A stretch of DNA of 60,099 nucleotides from Propionibacteriaceae bacterium (GTDB lineage: Bacteria; Actinomycetota; Actinomycetes; Propionibacteriales; Propionibacteriaceae). Shown here in pieces: positions 1-8,330 of this stretch. The stretch is from assembly GCA_030532575.1 (NCBI GenBank), contig JAUNKV010000015.1, forward strand, positions 1 through 60,099, given 5' to 3'. The notes beneath the pieces were generated by a model, which made no database searches, was not told the origin of the DNA, and was given only the letters and a program-made list of their open reading frames with translations. A program made the position numbers and the translations under genes. The stretch's first letter is position 1. Each line of letters starts with the position of its first letter.

Positions 1-54
1 GCGCCGATGGTACTGCACACGGGAGTGTGTGGGAGACTAGGACGCTGCCGGACA
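1..54 (+). rRNA. rrf: 5S ribosomal RNA, 3' end (partial)
   Basis: The first ~54 bases read like the 3' half of an actinobacterial 5S rRNA: a GCGCCGATGGTACTGCAC segment, then GTGTGGGAGACTAGGACGC and a GCCGGAC end. The gene is cut by the window start. It is followed 7 bases later by a strong intrinsic terminator, as expected for the end of an rrs-rrl-rrf operon. The exact 3' end is inferred from the family. Confidence 0.85.
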
Positions 55-60
55 TATTCA

Positions 61-104
61 TGTGTCCCCCAACCACTTGTGGTTGGGGGACACATTATTT
101 TTTA
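61..104 (+). terminator. Intrinsic terminator of the rRNA operon
   Basis: A perfect 16-bp inverted repeat (TGTGTCCCCCAACCAC at 61-76 and its complement at 79-94) is followed directly by TTATTTTTTT. This is a textbook Rho-independent terminator just after the 5S rRNA. A second short C-rich/G-rich hairpin with a T-rich loop (104-128) follows and may back it up. Confidence 0.93.
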
Positions 105-207
105 CCCCCCCTTCTCTTTTTTGGGGGTGCTCACTTGGCTGGTTGAGTAGTTGGGTGGGGCTTGGCAGGAGCCGCTCATGCCGAGACCAGTGGGCAGCGC
201 GCCCCCT

Positions 208-810
208 TCAGGCCGGGAGGTTGTGGGCCAGGAGACGGGTTCGGCGTTTTGAGTGACTGACCACGGCGCGGTGGCAGTTGCTGAGGGTGGCGATGGTCAT
301 TGCGAGTTCATCGGGAAGGCCCAGCAGCCGGGCGATGGCAACTCGGATCGCCAAGCCATGGCTGACGATCATGACCTTCTGGTTCTTGTTCTCCTTGATG
401 ATCTGCTGCAGGGCTTCGACCATCCGATCCGCGAGCTCTGCGGCGGTCTCCCCGGTGGGGGAGCGTCGGAAGTCCGCCCCGCTTCGTCGCAGCTCGATCA
501 GCTCCGGGAACTCCCGGGCCACGTCATCGACGGTACGGCCCTGCCACGATCCGCAGTTGATCTCCCGAAGCCGCTGTTCAGTGAGTACCTCCTGCCTGGA
601 GACGACGGCGATCTCAGCCGCGGTCTGGCGGGCGCGCAACAGGTCGGAACAGTAGAGAACATCGGCCCCGAGCGCAGCCAACCTCGGTGCCGCGTCGCGG
701 GCCTGCAGCAGCCCGAACTCACTCAGCGGCTCGTCGAGGTGCCCCTGGAACATGCCCTGGACATTGAGAGCCGTCTTCGCGTGCCGGATGAGGATCAGTT
801 CAGTGGCCAT
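208..810 (-). CDS. Histidine phosphatase family protein (phosphoglycerate mutase-like)
   Basis: A 200-residue protein of the branch-1 histidine phosphatase superfamily. The catalytic RHA motif with the phospho-accepting His10 lies in LILIRHAKTALN at the N-terminus, and the second catalytic His is in IVSHGLAIR near residue 150. GHLDEPLSE after the first motif also fits the family. The substrate cannot be told; relatives act on phosphosugars, cobalamin intermediates (CobC) or nucleotides. The start codon lies 12 bases after the stop of the upstream histidine kinase, so the gene is probably the last member of the minus-strand redox operon. Its role there is unknown. Confidence 0.9.
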   Translation of the reverse strand: MATELILIRHAKTALNVQGMFQGHLDEPLSEFGLLQARDAAPRLAALGADVLYCSDLLRARQTAAEIAVVSRQEVLTEQRLREINCGSWQGRTVDDVAREFPELIELRRSGADFRRSPTGETAAELADRMVEALQQIIKENKNQKVMIVSHGLAIRVAIARLLGLPDELAMTIATLSNCHRAVVSHSKRRTRLLAHNLPA

Positions 811-822
811 ACCTCATGGTAA

Positions 823-1824
823 TCAGGCGACAGGGGAGCGCGGAAGGTCGATCTCGACCACACAGCCAGGCCCTTCGTTGCGCATCGTGACCCGGCCACC
901 GTGAGCGGCGACGATGGTGCGTACGATGGGTAGACCCAGACCGTTGCCGGAGCTGCTGCCGGGGGTGCGGGCCTGATCGCCACGCCATCCGGCTGAGAAC
1001 ACCTGGGCCAGTTCCTCATCGTTCAGACCCCCGCAGCCATCCAGCACCCGGACTCGCACAGAGTCCGCGGCGACCACCTCGACCACCACATCGCTACCGG
1101 GACGGGTGTATGCGATGGCATTGCCGACGACGTTCTGCAGTGCACGGGCCAGCAGGCCGGGATCCCCGACCACATCACTGGCGGTCCCCGTCACCGAGCC
1201 GGACAGTCTCACCTGGCGCTGCAGTGCCAGTGGGGTCAGCTGCCCCACCAGATCGGAGGCCAGATCCCCGATCACGACGCTCTCTGTGCTCATTTCCATC
1301 GAGCCGCTCTGCAGCCCCGCCAGGGCCAGCACATCATCGACCATCGCGGCAGTCCGCTCCGACTCCGCGACGATGCTGCGGTGATAGGACGTAGGGTCGG
1401 GAGCGATCCCATCCTCAAGGGCCTCCGCCATCGCCCTGATCCCAGCCAGAGGAGTGCGCAGGTCATGGGACAACCATGCAATCAACTCGCGCCGTCCCTG
1501 CTCCACCTCACGCTGACGGCGCTCCCGTTCCAGCTCGGCGGCAGCAGCCATGATGACCCGTTGGCTGCGCAGCGACACCAGCACACCGGCCAGCAGTGCC
1601 GCAGGCACCGTCGCGGCCAACAGCAGCAACGGCACCCGTACGGAATCGATCAACATCAACCGGACACCGACGAGCAGCCCCACCCCGATGGTCACCACCA
1701 CCGCGATGGGGCTGAGCAACGCCGCCCAGCGCACTGAGCGACGCGCCACCTGGGAGGTTAGAGCCGCGCAGAGCAGCCCCACCACCAGGGTCACCGAGGC
1801 GACGATCAACACCAGCCCCGTCAT
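823..1824 (-). CDS. Two-component sensor histidine kinase
   Basis: A 333-residue sensor kinase. Three or so hydrophobic segments occupy the first ~115 residues with almost no extracytoplasmic domain. The dimerisation/phosphoacceptor box [10 protein letters not shown] and a HATPase_c domain with N ([10 protein letters not shown]), G1 (LDGCGG) and G2 (GNGLGLPIV) boxes follow. The ATG at 1824 overlaps the TGA of the response regulator (ATGA), which fixes the start; a longer frame upstream is antisense-like noise. The short sensor region suggests intramembrane sensing (inference). The neighbourhood of thiol-disulfide genes suggests a redox or envelope-stress signal, but no ligand site is visible. 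Confidence 0.93.
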   Translation of the reverse strand: MTGLVLIVASVTLVVGLLCAALTSQVARRSVRWAALLSPIAVVVTIGVGLLVGVRLMLIDSVRVPLLLLAATVPAALLAGVLVSLRSQRVIMAAAAELERERRQREVEQGRRELIAWLSHDLRTPLAGIRAMAEALEDGIAPDPTSYHRSIVAESERTAAMVDDVLALAGLQSGSMEMSTESVVIGDLASDLVGQLTPLALQRQVRLSGSVTGTASDVVGDPGLLARALQNVVGNAIAYTRPGSDVVVEVVAADSVRVRVLDGCGGLNDEELAQVFSAGWRGDQARTPGSSSGNGLGLPIVRTIVAAHGGRVTMRNEGPGCVVEIDLPRSPVA

Positions 1825-2495
1825 GCGGGCTCCCATCGGTAACCACGCCCCCAGACCGTCACCAGGCGAGTTGGGTGCTGTGGATCGGCCTCCACCTTGC
1901 TGCGCAGCCTGCGTACGTGCACCGTGACCGTCGAGGCATCGCCGACATCCCAACCCCACACCGCCCGCATCAGTTCCTCACGGGAGAACACCTGATCGGG
2001 GTGACCCACCAGATGGGCCAGCAGATCGAACTCACGAAACGTCAGGTTCAGCGGCTCCCCGGCGAGGCTGGCCTTCTGGGCGGTCAGGTCCAGGGTGAGC
2101 GTCCCGTCGGTGACGACTTCCCGCTCCGCAGCGGCAGGGTGTTGTCGACGCAGGACCGCTGCCACCCGCAGCACCAACTCCCGGGGGCTGAACGGCTTCG
2201 ACAGGTAGTCATCAGCCCCGAGCTCCAGACCCAGCACCCGGTCCGCCTCGGAGCTCTTCGCGGTGAGCATGATGACCGGGGCCTGCACCCCTGCCGAGCG
2301 CAGCCGACGAAACACCTCGTGACCATCGATACCGGGCAGCATCAGGTCGAGGACCACGAGGTCGCAGCGCTCGGCCAGACCCAGCGCAGTGACCCCGTCG
2401 CCGGCCTCGAGCACGGAGTGACCCGCGGCGCGCAGGTAGTCGCTGACCACCCCGCGCACCGTCGGGTCATCATCCACCAGAAGAACGGTCGCCAC
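1821..2495 (-). CDS. OmpR/PhoB-family response regulator
   Basis: A receiver domain (acidic pocket in VLLVDDDP, phospho-Asp in [13 protein letters not shown], and Lys in [10 protein letters not shown]) is followed by a winged-helix Trans_reg_C domain ending in [11 protein letters not shown] and GYRWEPA. The GTG start at 2495 gives [10 protein letters not shown], the usual N-terminus for the family. An ATG at 2531 would add 12 residues and overlap the 3' end of the dipZ-like gene. Neither has a convincing ribosome binding site, so coupling to the upstream gene is likely. It forms a cognate pair with the kinase encoded just downstream. Confidence 0.9.
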   Translation of the reverse strand: MATVLLVDDDPTVRGVVSDYLRAAGHSVLEAGDGVTALGLAERCDLVVLDLMLPGIDGHEVFRRLRSAGVQAPVIMLTAKSSEADRVLGLELGADDYLSKPFSPRELVLRVAAVLRRQHPAAAEREVVTDGTLTLDLTAQKASLAGEPLNLTFREFDLLAHLVGHPDQVFSREELMRAVWGWDVGDASTVTVHVRRLRSKVEADPQHPTRLVTVWGRGYRWEPA

Positions 2496-2511
2496 CGCTT
2501 CAGCATAAGGG

Positions 2512-4179
2512 TCATCCGAAGGTGAAGGCATTGGCGCGCACGCCCTTGTCGAAGGTCAGGGTGACCGTGGTGCCGCCGGTGGCCTCCGGCAGTTGGACCA
2601 GTCGATACATTCTCGCGCCGTCGATGGTGACGTACTCCCCGACGACATCGGCCCCGCCAGGAGTGGTACCGCCCTCCACCTCGACGCGGACCCTCGCCCC
2701 GGCCGGACCATCCATCACCAGGTACATCTCCCGGCCCGAGAAGCGGTACCGCAGCTGGGCGCCATCGTTGAGCGCGGTGATCGACTCGGCGTCGGTGTTC
2801 CAGGAGCCACCGAGCGTCCAACGGTTGGTGCCACCGGGATCAGCAGACTCACCGTAGTCGTGCTCGCCACCGCGCAGACCGGATTCGTTGCCAGCGGCAC
2901 GCGCCGTGCCGAGGTAGGTCTCGGGCGACTGCCCGGGTGTGTGCTGCAGGGTCTCATCCGAGACCGTCGCCTTGTCCCCGCTCTCCCCGAGCAGCTCACG
3001 GATCTGGGCCTCGGCCTCGTCGTAGTCGCCCTCACCGAAGTGAACCCAACGGATTTTGCCCTCGGCGTCGATGAGGTACTTCGCGGGCCAGTACCGGTTG
3101 CTGTAGGCCCGCCAGGTGGCGAAGTCGTTGTCCAGGGCCACCGGATACTCGATCCCGGCATCAGCCACAGCCTTCGCCACATTCTCCGGCACCTTCTCGA
3201 ACGCGAACTCCGGAGCATGAACCCCGATGATCTCGAACCCAGCATCGCGATACCGCTCATACCAGGCATTCAGATATGGCTGCGTCCGCACACAGTTGAT
3301 GCACGAATAGGTCCAGAAATCCACCAACACCACCTTGCCCCGCAACCCGGCGAGCGTCACCGGCTCACTGTTCACCCACGAGGTGATGCCCTGCAACTCA
3401 GGAGCAGGGGAGGGGTTGGGAATCTCCCCTTCCCCAGCGCGACGGGGGATCGCCTCCTCGGAGGAGGGGATCAGTCCCTCCTCGAAAGCGGTGAGGGCCG
3501 GGAACTTGTCCACCGCCCAGGCCTGGAACTGCTTGTCCCAACCCGTGGCCACGAACACACCGACGATGATGAACAACACCGCGACGATCCGCTGGAACCA
3601 GCCACGTGGATCAGCGGCCCAGCCGAGCCGGTTGATGAGGCTGCGCCCCGCCAACGAGATCACCAGCAGCGCACCGGCCATGCCGATGCAGTAGATCCCA
3701 AGGTAGAACATGCCCGTGGTGGGGCTGGCGGGCAGCACCGTCGCGATCACCCAGGCATAGGTGGGCGAGCAACTGCTGAACACCGGGCCGAGGGCGGCGC
3801 CGGTGAGCACCGCTCCCAGGGTTTCGCTGCGCTGGGTGCGGGCCTTGTCCAACAGGTGGTGGGCGTTGTCCAACTTCACGGCGGCCGCGATGCGGGCCCA
3901 CACGCCAGGGAACAGCATCGCCAGGCCGAGCAGCACCACCAGGGAGCCGGAGCCGATGGCCCACACCTTGGGGTCGATGTTCAGGAATGCGGTGCTGGCC
4001 TTCAGCAGCAGCGTGAACAGCAGCAGGGAGGCGACGAGGCTACCGGCGATCAGGTAGGGGCGGCGCCTGGAGCCGTGCCCCAGGCTGCCCCCCACGATGA
4101 CCGGCAGGAAGGGCAGGACACACGGCGCGAGCACCGTGAGGACACCTGCCAGGAAGGAGAGAAGTGCGGTCACCAACAT
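2512..4179 (-). CDS. dipZ: DipZ-like cytochrome c biogenesis/thiol-disulfide fusion protein (CcdA + TlpA-like redoxin)
   Basis: A 555-residue three-part protein. Residues ~1-220 are a CcdA/DsbD-type polytopic membrane domain with Cys20 in APCVLPFLP and a second Cys in SSCSPTYAWV, the pair that relays electrons across the membrane. Residues ~265-400 are an extracytoplasmic AhpC/TSA-like redoxin with the CINC active site near residue 292. The C-terminal ~140 residues form a thiol-associated carbohydrate-binding-like beta domain, as in Mycobacterium DipZ. The start lies 3 bases after the stop of the thioredoxin lipoprotein gene, so the two are co-transcribed. Expected role: supplying reductant to, or exchanging disulfides in, exported proteins. 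Confidence 0.92.
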   Translation of the reverse strand: MLVTALLSFLAGVLTVLAPCVLPFLPVIVGGSLGHGSRRRPYLIAGSLVASLLLFTLLLKASTAFLNIDPKVWAIGSGSLVVLLGLAMLFPGVWARIAAAVKLDNAHHLLDKARTQRSETLGAVLTGAALGPVFSSCSPTYAWVIATVLPASPTTGMFYLGIYCIGMAGALLVISLAGRSLINRLGWAADPRGWFQRIVAVLFIIVGVFVATGWDKQFQAWAVDKFPALTAFEEGLIPSSEEAIPRRAGEGEIPNPSPAPELQGITSWVNSEPVTLAGLRGKVVLVDFWTYSCINCVRTQPYLNAWYERYRDAGFEIIGVHAPEFAFEKVPENVAKAVADAGIEYPVALDNDFATWRAYSNRYWPAKYLIDAEGKIRWVHFGEGDYDEAEAQIRELLGESGDKATVSDETLQHTPGQSPETYLGTARAAGNESGLRGGEHDYGESADPGGTNRWTLGGSWNTDAESITALNDGAQLRYRFSGREMYLVMDGPAGARVRVEVEGGTTPGGADVVGEYVTIDGARMYRLVQLPEATGGTTVTLTFDKGVRANAFTFG

Positions 4180-4182
4180 GGC

Positions 4183-4710
4183 TCAGCCCTGCAGCTCCTT
4201 CACCAGGGCATCCGTTGAGGTGCTGGTCCACTTGCGGAGCTGCTGACCTTGGTCGTCGATGCTGACGAAGGTGTGCTGCATCGTCACACCGTAGCGCTGC
4301 CGAAGCTCGGTGTGCTCGTCGTAGTCCACGCTGACGATGGTGGTCTTCTCCGGCAGACGGCTGGCATCAGCGGTCAGGTCCTCGGTGATCGCGCGGCAGG
4401 CGGGGCACCACTTCGCGTTGAAGAACAGCACGACGGTGGTGTCGGCGTACCTGTCCTTCGCGGCTTCGTAGTCGGCGTAGGTGACGAAGGGGGAGGCGGC
4501 CGTCATGGCTTCACCGGTCATCGCCTCGGAAGGGCTCATGGTCATGCCCTCCCCAGGAGTCATGGCCTCGGAGGGGGTCATCATCGCGGACGGGCTCATG
4601 GCATCGCTGGGGGTCATGGCAGGGCTCATGGCCTGATCTGCCTTCCCACCGGCACAGCCGGCGAGGGTCAGCAGGGCGGCCACGGCAACTGGGGCAAGGT
4701 ATTTCTTCAT
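4183..4710 (-). CDS. Thioredoxin-fold lipoprotein with a methionine-rich linker
   Basis: A 175-residue exported protein. A lipoprotein signal peptide ends in the lipobox LAGC (Cys19). Residues ~27-72 form a low-complexity spacer of degenerate MSPSEAM/MTPSEAM units containing more than a dozen methionines. A thioredoxin-like domain follows, with WCPAC near residues 100-104 and a VSVDYDEH strand. It sits directly upstream of the DipZ-like gene (3-base gap), so it is a likely partner taking electrons from the CcdA domain. The Met-rich spacer could be a sacrificial oxidant target or a Cu(I) ligand as well as a tether; this is inference. Confidence 0.9.
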   Translation of the reverse strand: MKKYLAPVAVAALLTLAGCAGGKADQAMSPAMTPSDAMSPSAMMTPSEAMTPGEGMTMSPSEAMTGEAMTAASPFVTYADYEAAKDRYADTTVVLFFNAKWCPACRAITEDLTADASRLPEKTTIVSVDYDEHTELRQRYGVTMQHTFVSIDDQGQQLRKWTSTSTDALVKELQG

Positions 4711-4758
4711 GGGTGCAAGTCTGTTCCTGCAATGATGACGTGTTCCAGAGCAGAATCC

Positions 4759-5145
4759 TTACGAATCCATGACATCCAACCGGCACATCCGGGTACCACC
4801 GGGCAGCCGGTGCCGGTTGCGCGCCACGATGTCATAGCCCCGCTGCGCCAGGGGGCGCAGACCGGGGCAGCGCAGCAGCCGCCCCAGCAGAGGCCAGGGA
4901 AACCGGGAGGTCAGCAGGATCGCGGCGATGGCGTCGCTGCCGACGTGGACCGCGCCCTGATCCACCACGTGCAGTCTCTCCAAGCAGGGCTCGAGCTCCA
5001 GGCCCAGGCGTGCCAGGTCCGCGCGCTGCACCATCACCGGCTGCAGTCGGGTCCGCATCGCGCGGCCGGCCGCGACCTGGATGCTCAGCGAGCAGAAACC
5101 GCAGTCGGCGTCGTAGAGGATCACCCCGGTGCCACGTGAGTCCAT
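4759..5145 (-). CDS. Thiol-disulfide oxidoreductase DCC family protein (DUF393)
   Basis: A 128-residue protein with the family-defining DxDCxxC motif near the N-terminus (LYDADCGFC, cysteines 15 and 18). The ATG at 5145 was chosen because it places this motif directly after the start; the reading frame stays open upstream but that part has no family character. DCC proteins have a thioredoxin-like fold and are proposed disulfide oxidoreductases. It lies 48 bases upstream of the thioredoxin lipoprotein gene in the same direction, and so is probably the first gene of the redox operon. A divergent gene starts at 5208, so both promoters must lie in the 62-bp gap. Confidence 0.85.
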   Translation of the reverse strand: MDSRGTGVILYDADCGFCSLSIQVAAGRAMRTRLQPVMVQRADLARLGLELEPCLERLHVVDQGAVHVGSDAIAAILLTSRFPWPLLGRLLRCPGLRPLAQRGYDIVARNRHRLPGGTRMCRLDVMDS

Positions 5146-5207
5146 GTCCCCAAGGATGCCAGCTGCACAATTTCCTCTGGTCGTGGTGGTTTGGAAGAAT
5201 TGCCCAC

Positions 5208-6389
5208 ATGGTTGAACAGGGGAGCTCTTCGGGGCGTGGCAGAGGTCACGGGCGCGGCAGACCCGAAAGGGGAAAACAGGGCTCGAAGCCTCGCGGTGAA
5301 CGGAGCTTCTCGAAGTCCGGGCCACGCAAACCCAGGGGGGAAGGGCGCGACGACCAACGACGTGACGGTCGAGGAGAGCAGGACCGCGGCCAGTGGCGAC
5401 GTGAAGACCGCTGGGAGGGTAGCAACCAGCGCAGGCGTGATGACCGTAGGGTGGGCGCTACCCAGGGGCGCCGCCCACCGCGTGAGGAACGACCTCGACG
5501 CTTCGAGGAACGCGGCCGCGAGGACAGGGAGCGACGGGTTCCGAGCCCCGGAACGGCCCCTGCTGCCGACGAGCCTGCGACCCCGAAGGATGTTGACGAG
5601 TCGCTGCTGCCCGTCGGGGTCCGGGCCGAGCTGAAGGGGCTTCCGAAGGACCTGGCGGAGATCGTTGCGGCCCATCTGCTGGCCGCGGGCACTCTGCTGG
5701 ACGAGGATCCGGACCTGGCCTACCGGCACGCCGCCGCGGCGAAACGTCGCGCCGGTCGACTCGCCGTGGTGCGGGAGGCCACTGCTGAGGCCGCCTACGC
5801 CTCGGGGCGCTACGAGATCGCACTGCGTGAGTTCCGCGCCATCCGCAGGATGAGCGGCGGGGATGAACTGTTGCCGGTCCTGGCGGACTGCGAGCGGGCA
5901 CTCGGCAGGCATCGCGACGCCCTGGACCTGCTCGCCACCCTCGATCCCCGCACCAAGAACCTGGGGCTGCGCATCGAGTGCCTGCTGGTGGAGGCCGGAA
6001 TCCGCGATGACCTCGGGCAACGCGGGGAGGCCCTGCGGCTGCTGAAGTCCGCCATCTCCCACCGCATCGGCCCCAGGCAGGGACAGGCCCGCCTCCGCTA
6101 TGCCTATGCCGACCTGTTGGAGGCCGACGGGCAGCAGGCTGCGGCCCGGCAGTGGTTCGAGACGGCCGCCCGACTCGACCCCGAGGGGCTGCTCGACATC
6201 TCCGACCGGATCGCTGCTCTCGACGGGGTGACCCTGCCCGAGGACTTCGCCTGGGAACCGGAGGTCGAACTCGACCCTGAACCCGAGCCCGACCCGGAGG
6301 ACGTCATCGAGACCGAGGTGATCGAGCTGGTCAGCCCCGAGGAGGAGATCGCCGAGCTGCTGGCCGAGATCGACGGGGAGACCGAGTGA
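5208..6389 (+). CDS. TPR-like protein with an Arg/Gly-rich N-terminus and acidic C-terminus
   Basis: A 393-residue protein. The first ~125 residues are very rich in Arg, Gly, Asp and Ser (repeated RGRG, RRD and RGE elements), predicted to be disordered and basic. Residues ~140-345 are helical with TPR-like spacing (RYEIALREFRAIR, ALGRHRDALDLLATL, QRGEALRLLKSA, AARQWFETAARLDPEG). The last ~45 residues are strongly acidic (EPEPDPED, EEEIAELLAE). The ATG at 5208 follows a GGAAG ribosome binding site. Conserved TPR proteins occupy this place upstream of the HAD phosphatase in related actinobacteria. RG-rich tails often bind RNA, but no function is known here. Confidence 0.85.
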   Translation: MVEQGSSSGRGRGHGRGRPERGKQGSKPRGERSFSKSGPRKPRGEGRDDQRRDGRGEQDRGQWRREDRWEGSNQRRRDDRRVGATQGRRPPREERPRRFEERGREDRERRVPSPGTAPAADEPATPKDVDESLLPVGVRAELKGLPKDLAEIVAAHLLAAGTLLDEDPDLAYRHAAAAKRRAGRLAVVREATAEAAYASGRYEIALREFRAIRRMSGGDELLPVLADCERALGRHRDALDLLATLDPRTKNLGLRIECLLVEAGIRDDLGQRGEALRLLKSAISHRIGPRQGQARLRYAYADLLEADGQQAAARQWFETAARLDPEGLLDISDRIAALDGVTLPEDFAWEPEVELDPEPEPDPEDVIETEVIELVSPEEEIAELLAEIDGETE

Positions 6390-7375
6390 ACGCGCTGCTC
6401 AACGCCTACGACGCCGCGCTGTTCGACCTGGACGGGGTCATCTACCTGGGCCCCCACGCCATTGATGGTGTGGCTCAGGCTCTCAGCGCGATCCGGGACC
6501 GAGGGGTCAGGCTCGGTTACGTCACCAACAACGCCGCCCGCACCCCGACCGCTGTGGCTGAGCACCTGCGGGAGCTGGGTATCGAGGCCAGCGTCGATGA
6601 CGTGGTCAACTCCACCCAGGCCACCGTGCGGATGCTCAAGGAACGCCTGCCTGAAGGCGCCCCCATCCTGGCGGTGGGCACCGAGGCGCTGGTGACACAG
6701 CTCGCCGAGGGCGGTTTCACCCCGGTGACGGGCTTGGCCGAGGAGCCGGTTGCTGTCGTCCAGGGCTACCACCCGAACCTGCCGTGGGACCTGCTGGAGC
6801 TGGGCATCATCGCCATCCAGCGCGGTGCCCAGTGGTTCGCCACCAACCCCGACCAGACCCGACCCACCGAGCGGGGCATCCTGCCCGGCTGTGGGGCCCA
6901 GGTGGATCTGGTCGCCTCCTGCGTGGGATTTCGCCCCGAGATGGCGGGCAAACCCTTCCGCCCCCTGCTCGATGAGACGGTGCGACGGCTCGAGGCCCGC
7001 CATCCGATCTTCGTCGGCGACCGTATCGACACCGACATCATCGGGGCCGGGAACGTCGCCATGGACTCGCTGTTCGTGTTCACCGGAGCCCACGGCAAAC
7101 GCGACCTGCTGGCCGCACCCCCGGTGGGGCGGCCCAGCCACATCGGCCATGACCTCTCCGCGTTGCTGGACCCACCCCGGGTCCTCCAGGCCACCCCTGA
7201 CGGTTACCGCTGCGGTGATGCCGAGGTGATGGTGACCGGGGCACACACCCACATCAGCCCGGTGCCCGAGACCCGTGAGGGACAGCTCGATCTGTTGTGG
7301 GCCGGGCTGCACGCGGCCTGGCACCGTGATGCGGACATCGAGCCGCTGCTCGACCAGCTGGATCAGGTGCCATGA
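6386..7375 (+). CDS. HAD-IIA family hydrolase (NagD/PGP-like phosphatase)
   Basis: A 329-residue HAD phosphatase. Motif I is FDLDGVIYLG (Asp14 nucleophile, Asp16), motif II is VTNNAART, and motif IV is in FVGDRIDTDIIGAGN, which marks the subclass IIA (NagD/p-nitrophenylphosphatase) fold. The GTG start overlaps the TGA of the TPR gene (GTGA), so the two are translationally coupled. The substrate is unknown; family members act on phosphoglycolate, nucleotides or sugar phosphates. A C-terminal extension of ~80 residues follows the HAD core. Confidence 0.9.
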   Translation: MNALLNAYDAALFDLDGVIYLGPHAIDGVAQALSAIRDRGVRLGYVTNNAARTPTAVAEHLRELGIEASVDDVVNSTQATVRMLKERLPEGAPILAVGTEALVTQLAEGGFTPVTGLAEEPVAVVQGYHPNLPWDLLELGIIAIQRGAQWFATNPDQTRPTERGILPGCGAQVDLVASCVGFRPEMAGKPFRPLLDETVRRLEARHPIFVGDRIDTDIIGAGNVAMDSLFVFTGAHGKRDLLAAPPVGRPSHIGHDLSALLDPPRVLQATPDGYRCGDAEVMVTGAHTHISPVPETREGQLDLLWAGLHAAWHRDADIEPLLDQLDQVP

Positions 7376-7581
7376 CCACCCCGACCCCACGCTCTGCGGC
7401 ACCGGGGCAGGTCCGGCGCATCGAGGAGGTCAGCGAGGCGATGCAGGGTCTCGGAGAGCTCGAGGAGTTGCCCGTGGCCGAGGCCCTGGTCCGGGTGGAT
7501 GAAGCCCATCAGAGGCTGCTGTCCGCGCTCAACCCCGATGCGATGCAACCGAGCCTGCCCCGGTTGGGAACATCCCGGTGA
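7372..7581 (+). CDS. Small conserved protein between HAD hydrolase and TlyA
   Basis: A 69-residue protein whose ATG overlaps the stop of the HAD gene (ATGA) and whose own stop overlaps the GTG of tlyA (GTGA). It is mostly helical and acidic (IEEVSEAMQGLGELEELPVAEAL, given here in part), with no recognised domain. Small genes in exactly this position are common in actinobacteria. The coupling on both sides and the biased composition support a real gene. Function unknown. Confidence 0.75.
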   Translation: MTTPTPRSAAPGQVRRIEEVSEAMQGLGELEELPVAEALVRVDEAHQRLLSALNPDAMQPSLPRLGTSR

Positions 7582-8330
7582 GACTGGACCGGGCGCTGGT
7601 CACCCGAGACCTGGCCCGCTCCCGCACTCAGGCTGCGAGGCTCATCACAGCGGGCCGGGTGAGCGTCGATGGCCGGGAGGTCACGAAACCGGCCCTCGAG
7701 GTCGGTGACCAGGCCGTGATCCATGTGGTGGCCGAGCCCTGGGTCTCGCGGGCCGCCCACAAGCTGCTCGGAGCCCTTGATGACTCCGGTACCGCGGTCG
7801 GCTCCCGGGTGCTCGATGCCGGGGCCTCCACCGGCGGGTTCACCCAGGTGGTGCTCTCCCGCGGCGCCGAGGTGGTCCACGCCGTCGATGTCGGGCACGG
7901 CCAGCTGGCCGAGGAGCTGCGCGCCGACCCCCGGGTACGGGTCCATGAAGGACTCAACCTGCGGGAGTTGACCCTGGAACAGCTGGGCGGGAAACCGGTG
8001 GACATGGTGGTGGGGGATGTGTCCTTCATCTCCCTGCGCCTCATCCTGGCCCCGATGCTGGCCACCCTGCGGCCCGGGGGAACGGCGTTGCTGCTGGTCA
8101 AGCCCCAGTTTGAGGTGGGGCGAGAAAGGCTCGGGGCCGACGGTGTGGTCCGCGACCCCGAGCTTCGGGAACAGGCCGTGACAGATGTCCTCGCCGCGGC
8201 GGCACGGATCGGTTGGACCTGCACGTGGCGCGGCGAGAGTCGGCTGCCCGGAACCGGGGGGAACGTCGAGTTCTTCGTTAAGCTTGGGCGGCGTGGAGAG
8301 ACGAACGCTGGCGGTCCTGCTGCACCCTGA
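7578..8330 (+). CDS. tlyA: TlyA family rRNA (cytidine-2'-O)-methyltransferase
   Basis: A 250-residue protein with an N-terminal S4 RNA-binding domain (residues ~1-60, starting MRLDRALVTRDLARSR) and an FtsJ-like SAM-dependent methyltransferase domain (VLDAGASTGGFTQVVL near residue 76, VGDVSFISLR, and LLVKPQFEVGR). TlyA proteins 2'-O-methylate cytidines in 16S and 23S rRNA, which confers capreomycin sensitivity in mycobacteria; some also have haemolysin-like annotation. The start is a GTG coupled to the preceding small gene. The 3' end overlaps the NAD kinase gene by 38 bases. Confidence 0.93.
   Translation: MRLDRALVTRDLARSRTQAARLITAGRVSVDGREVTKPALEVGDQAVIHVVAEPWVSRAAHKLLGALDDSGTAVGSRVLDAGASTGGFTQVVLSRGAEVVHAVDVGHGQLAEELRADPRVRVHEGLNLRELTLEQLGGKPVDMVVGDVSFISLRLILAPMLATLRPGGTALLLVKPQFEVGRERLGADGVVRDPELREQAVTDVLAAAARIGWTCTWRGESRLPGTGGNVEFFVKLGRRGETNAGGPAAP

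Noticed and set aside
105-207. Possible small gene or second terminator after the rRNA operon
   Set aside because: Only a short C-run/T-run/G-run hairpin (104-128) and no ribosome binding site; left as part of the terminator.
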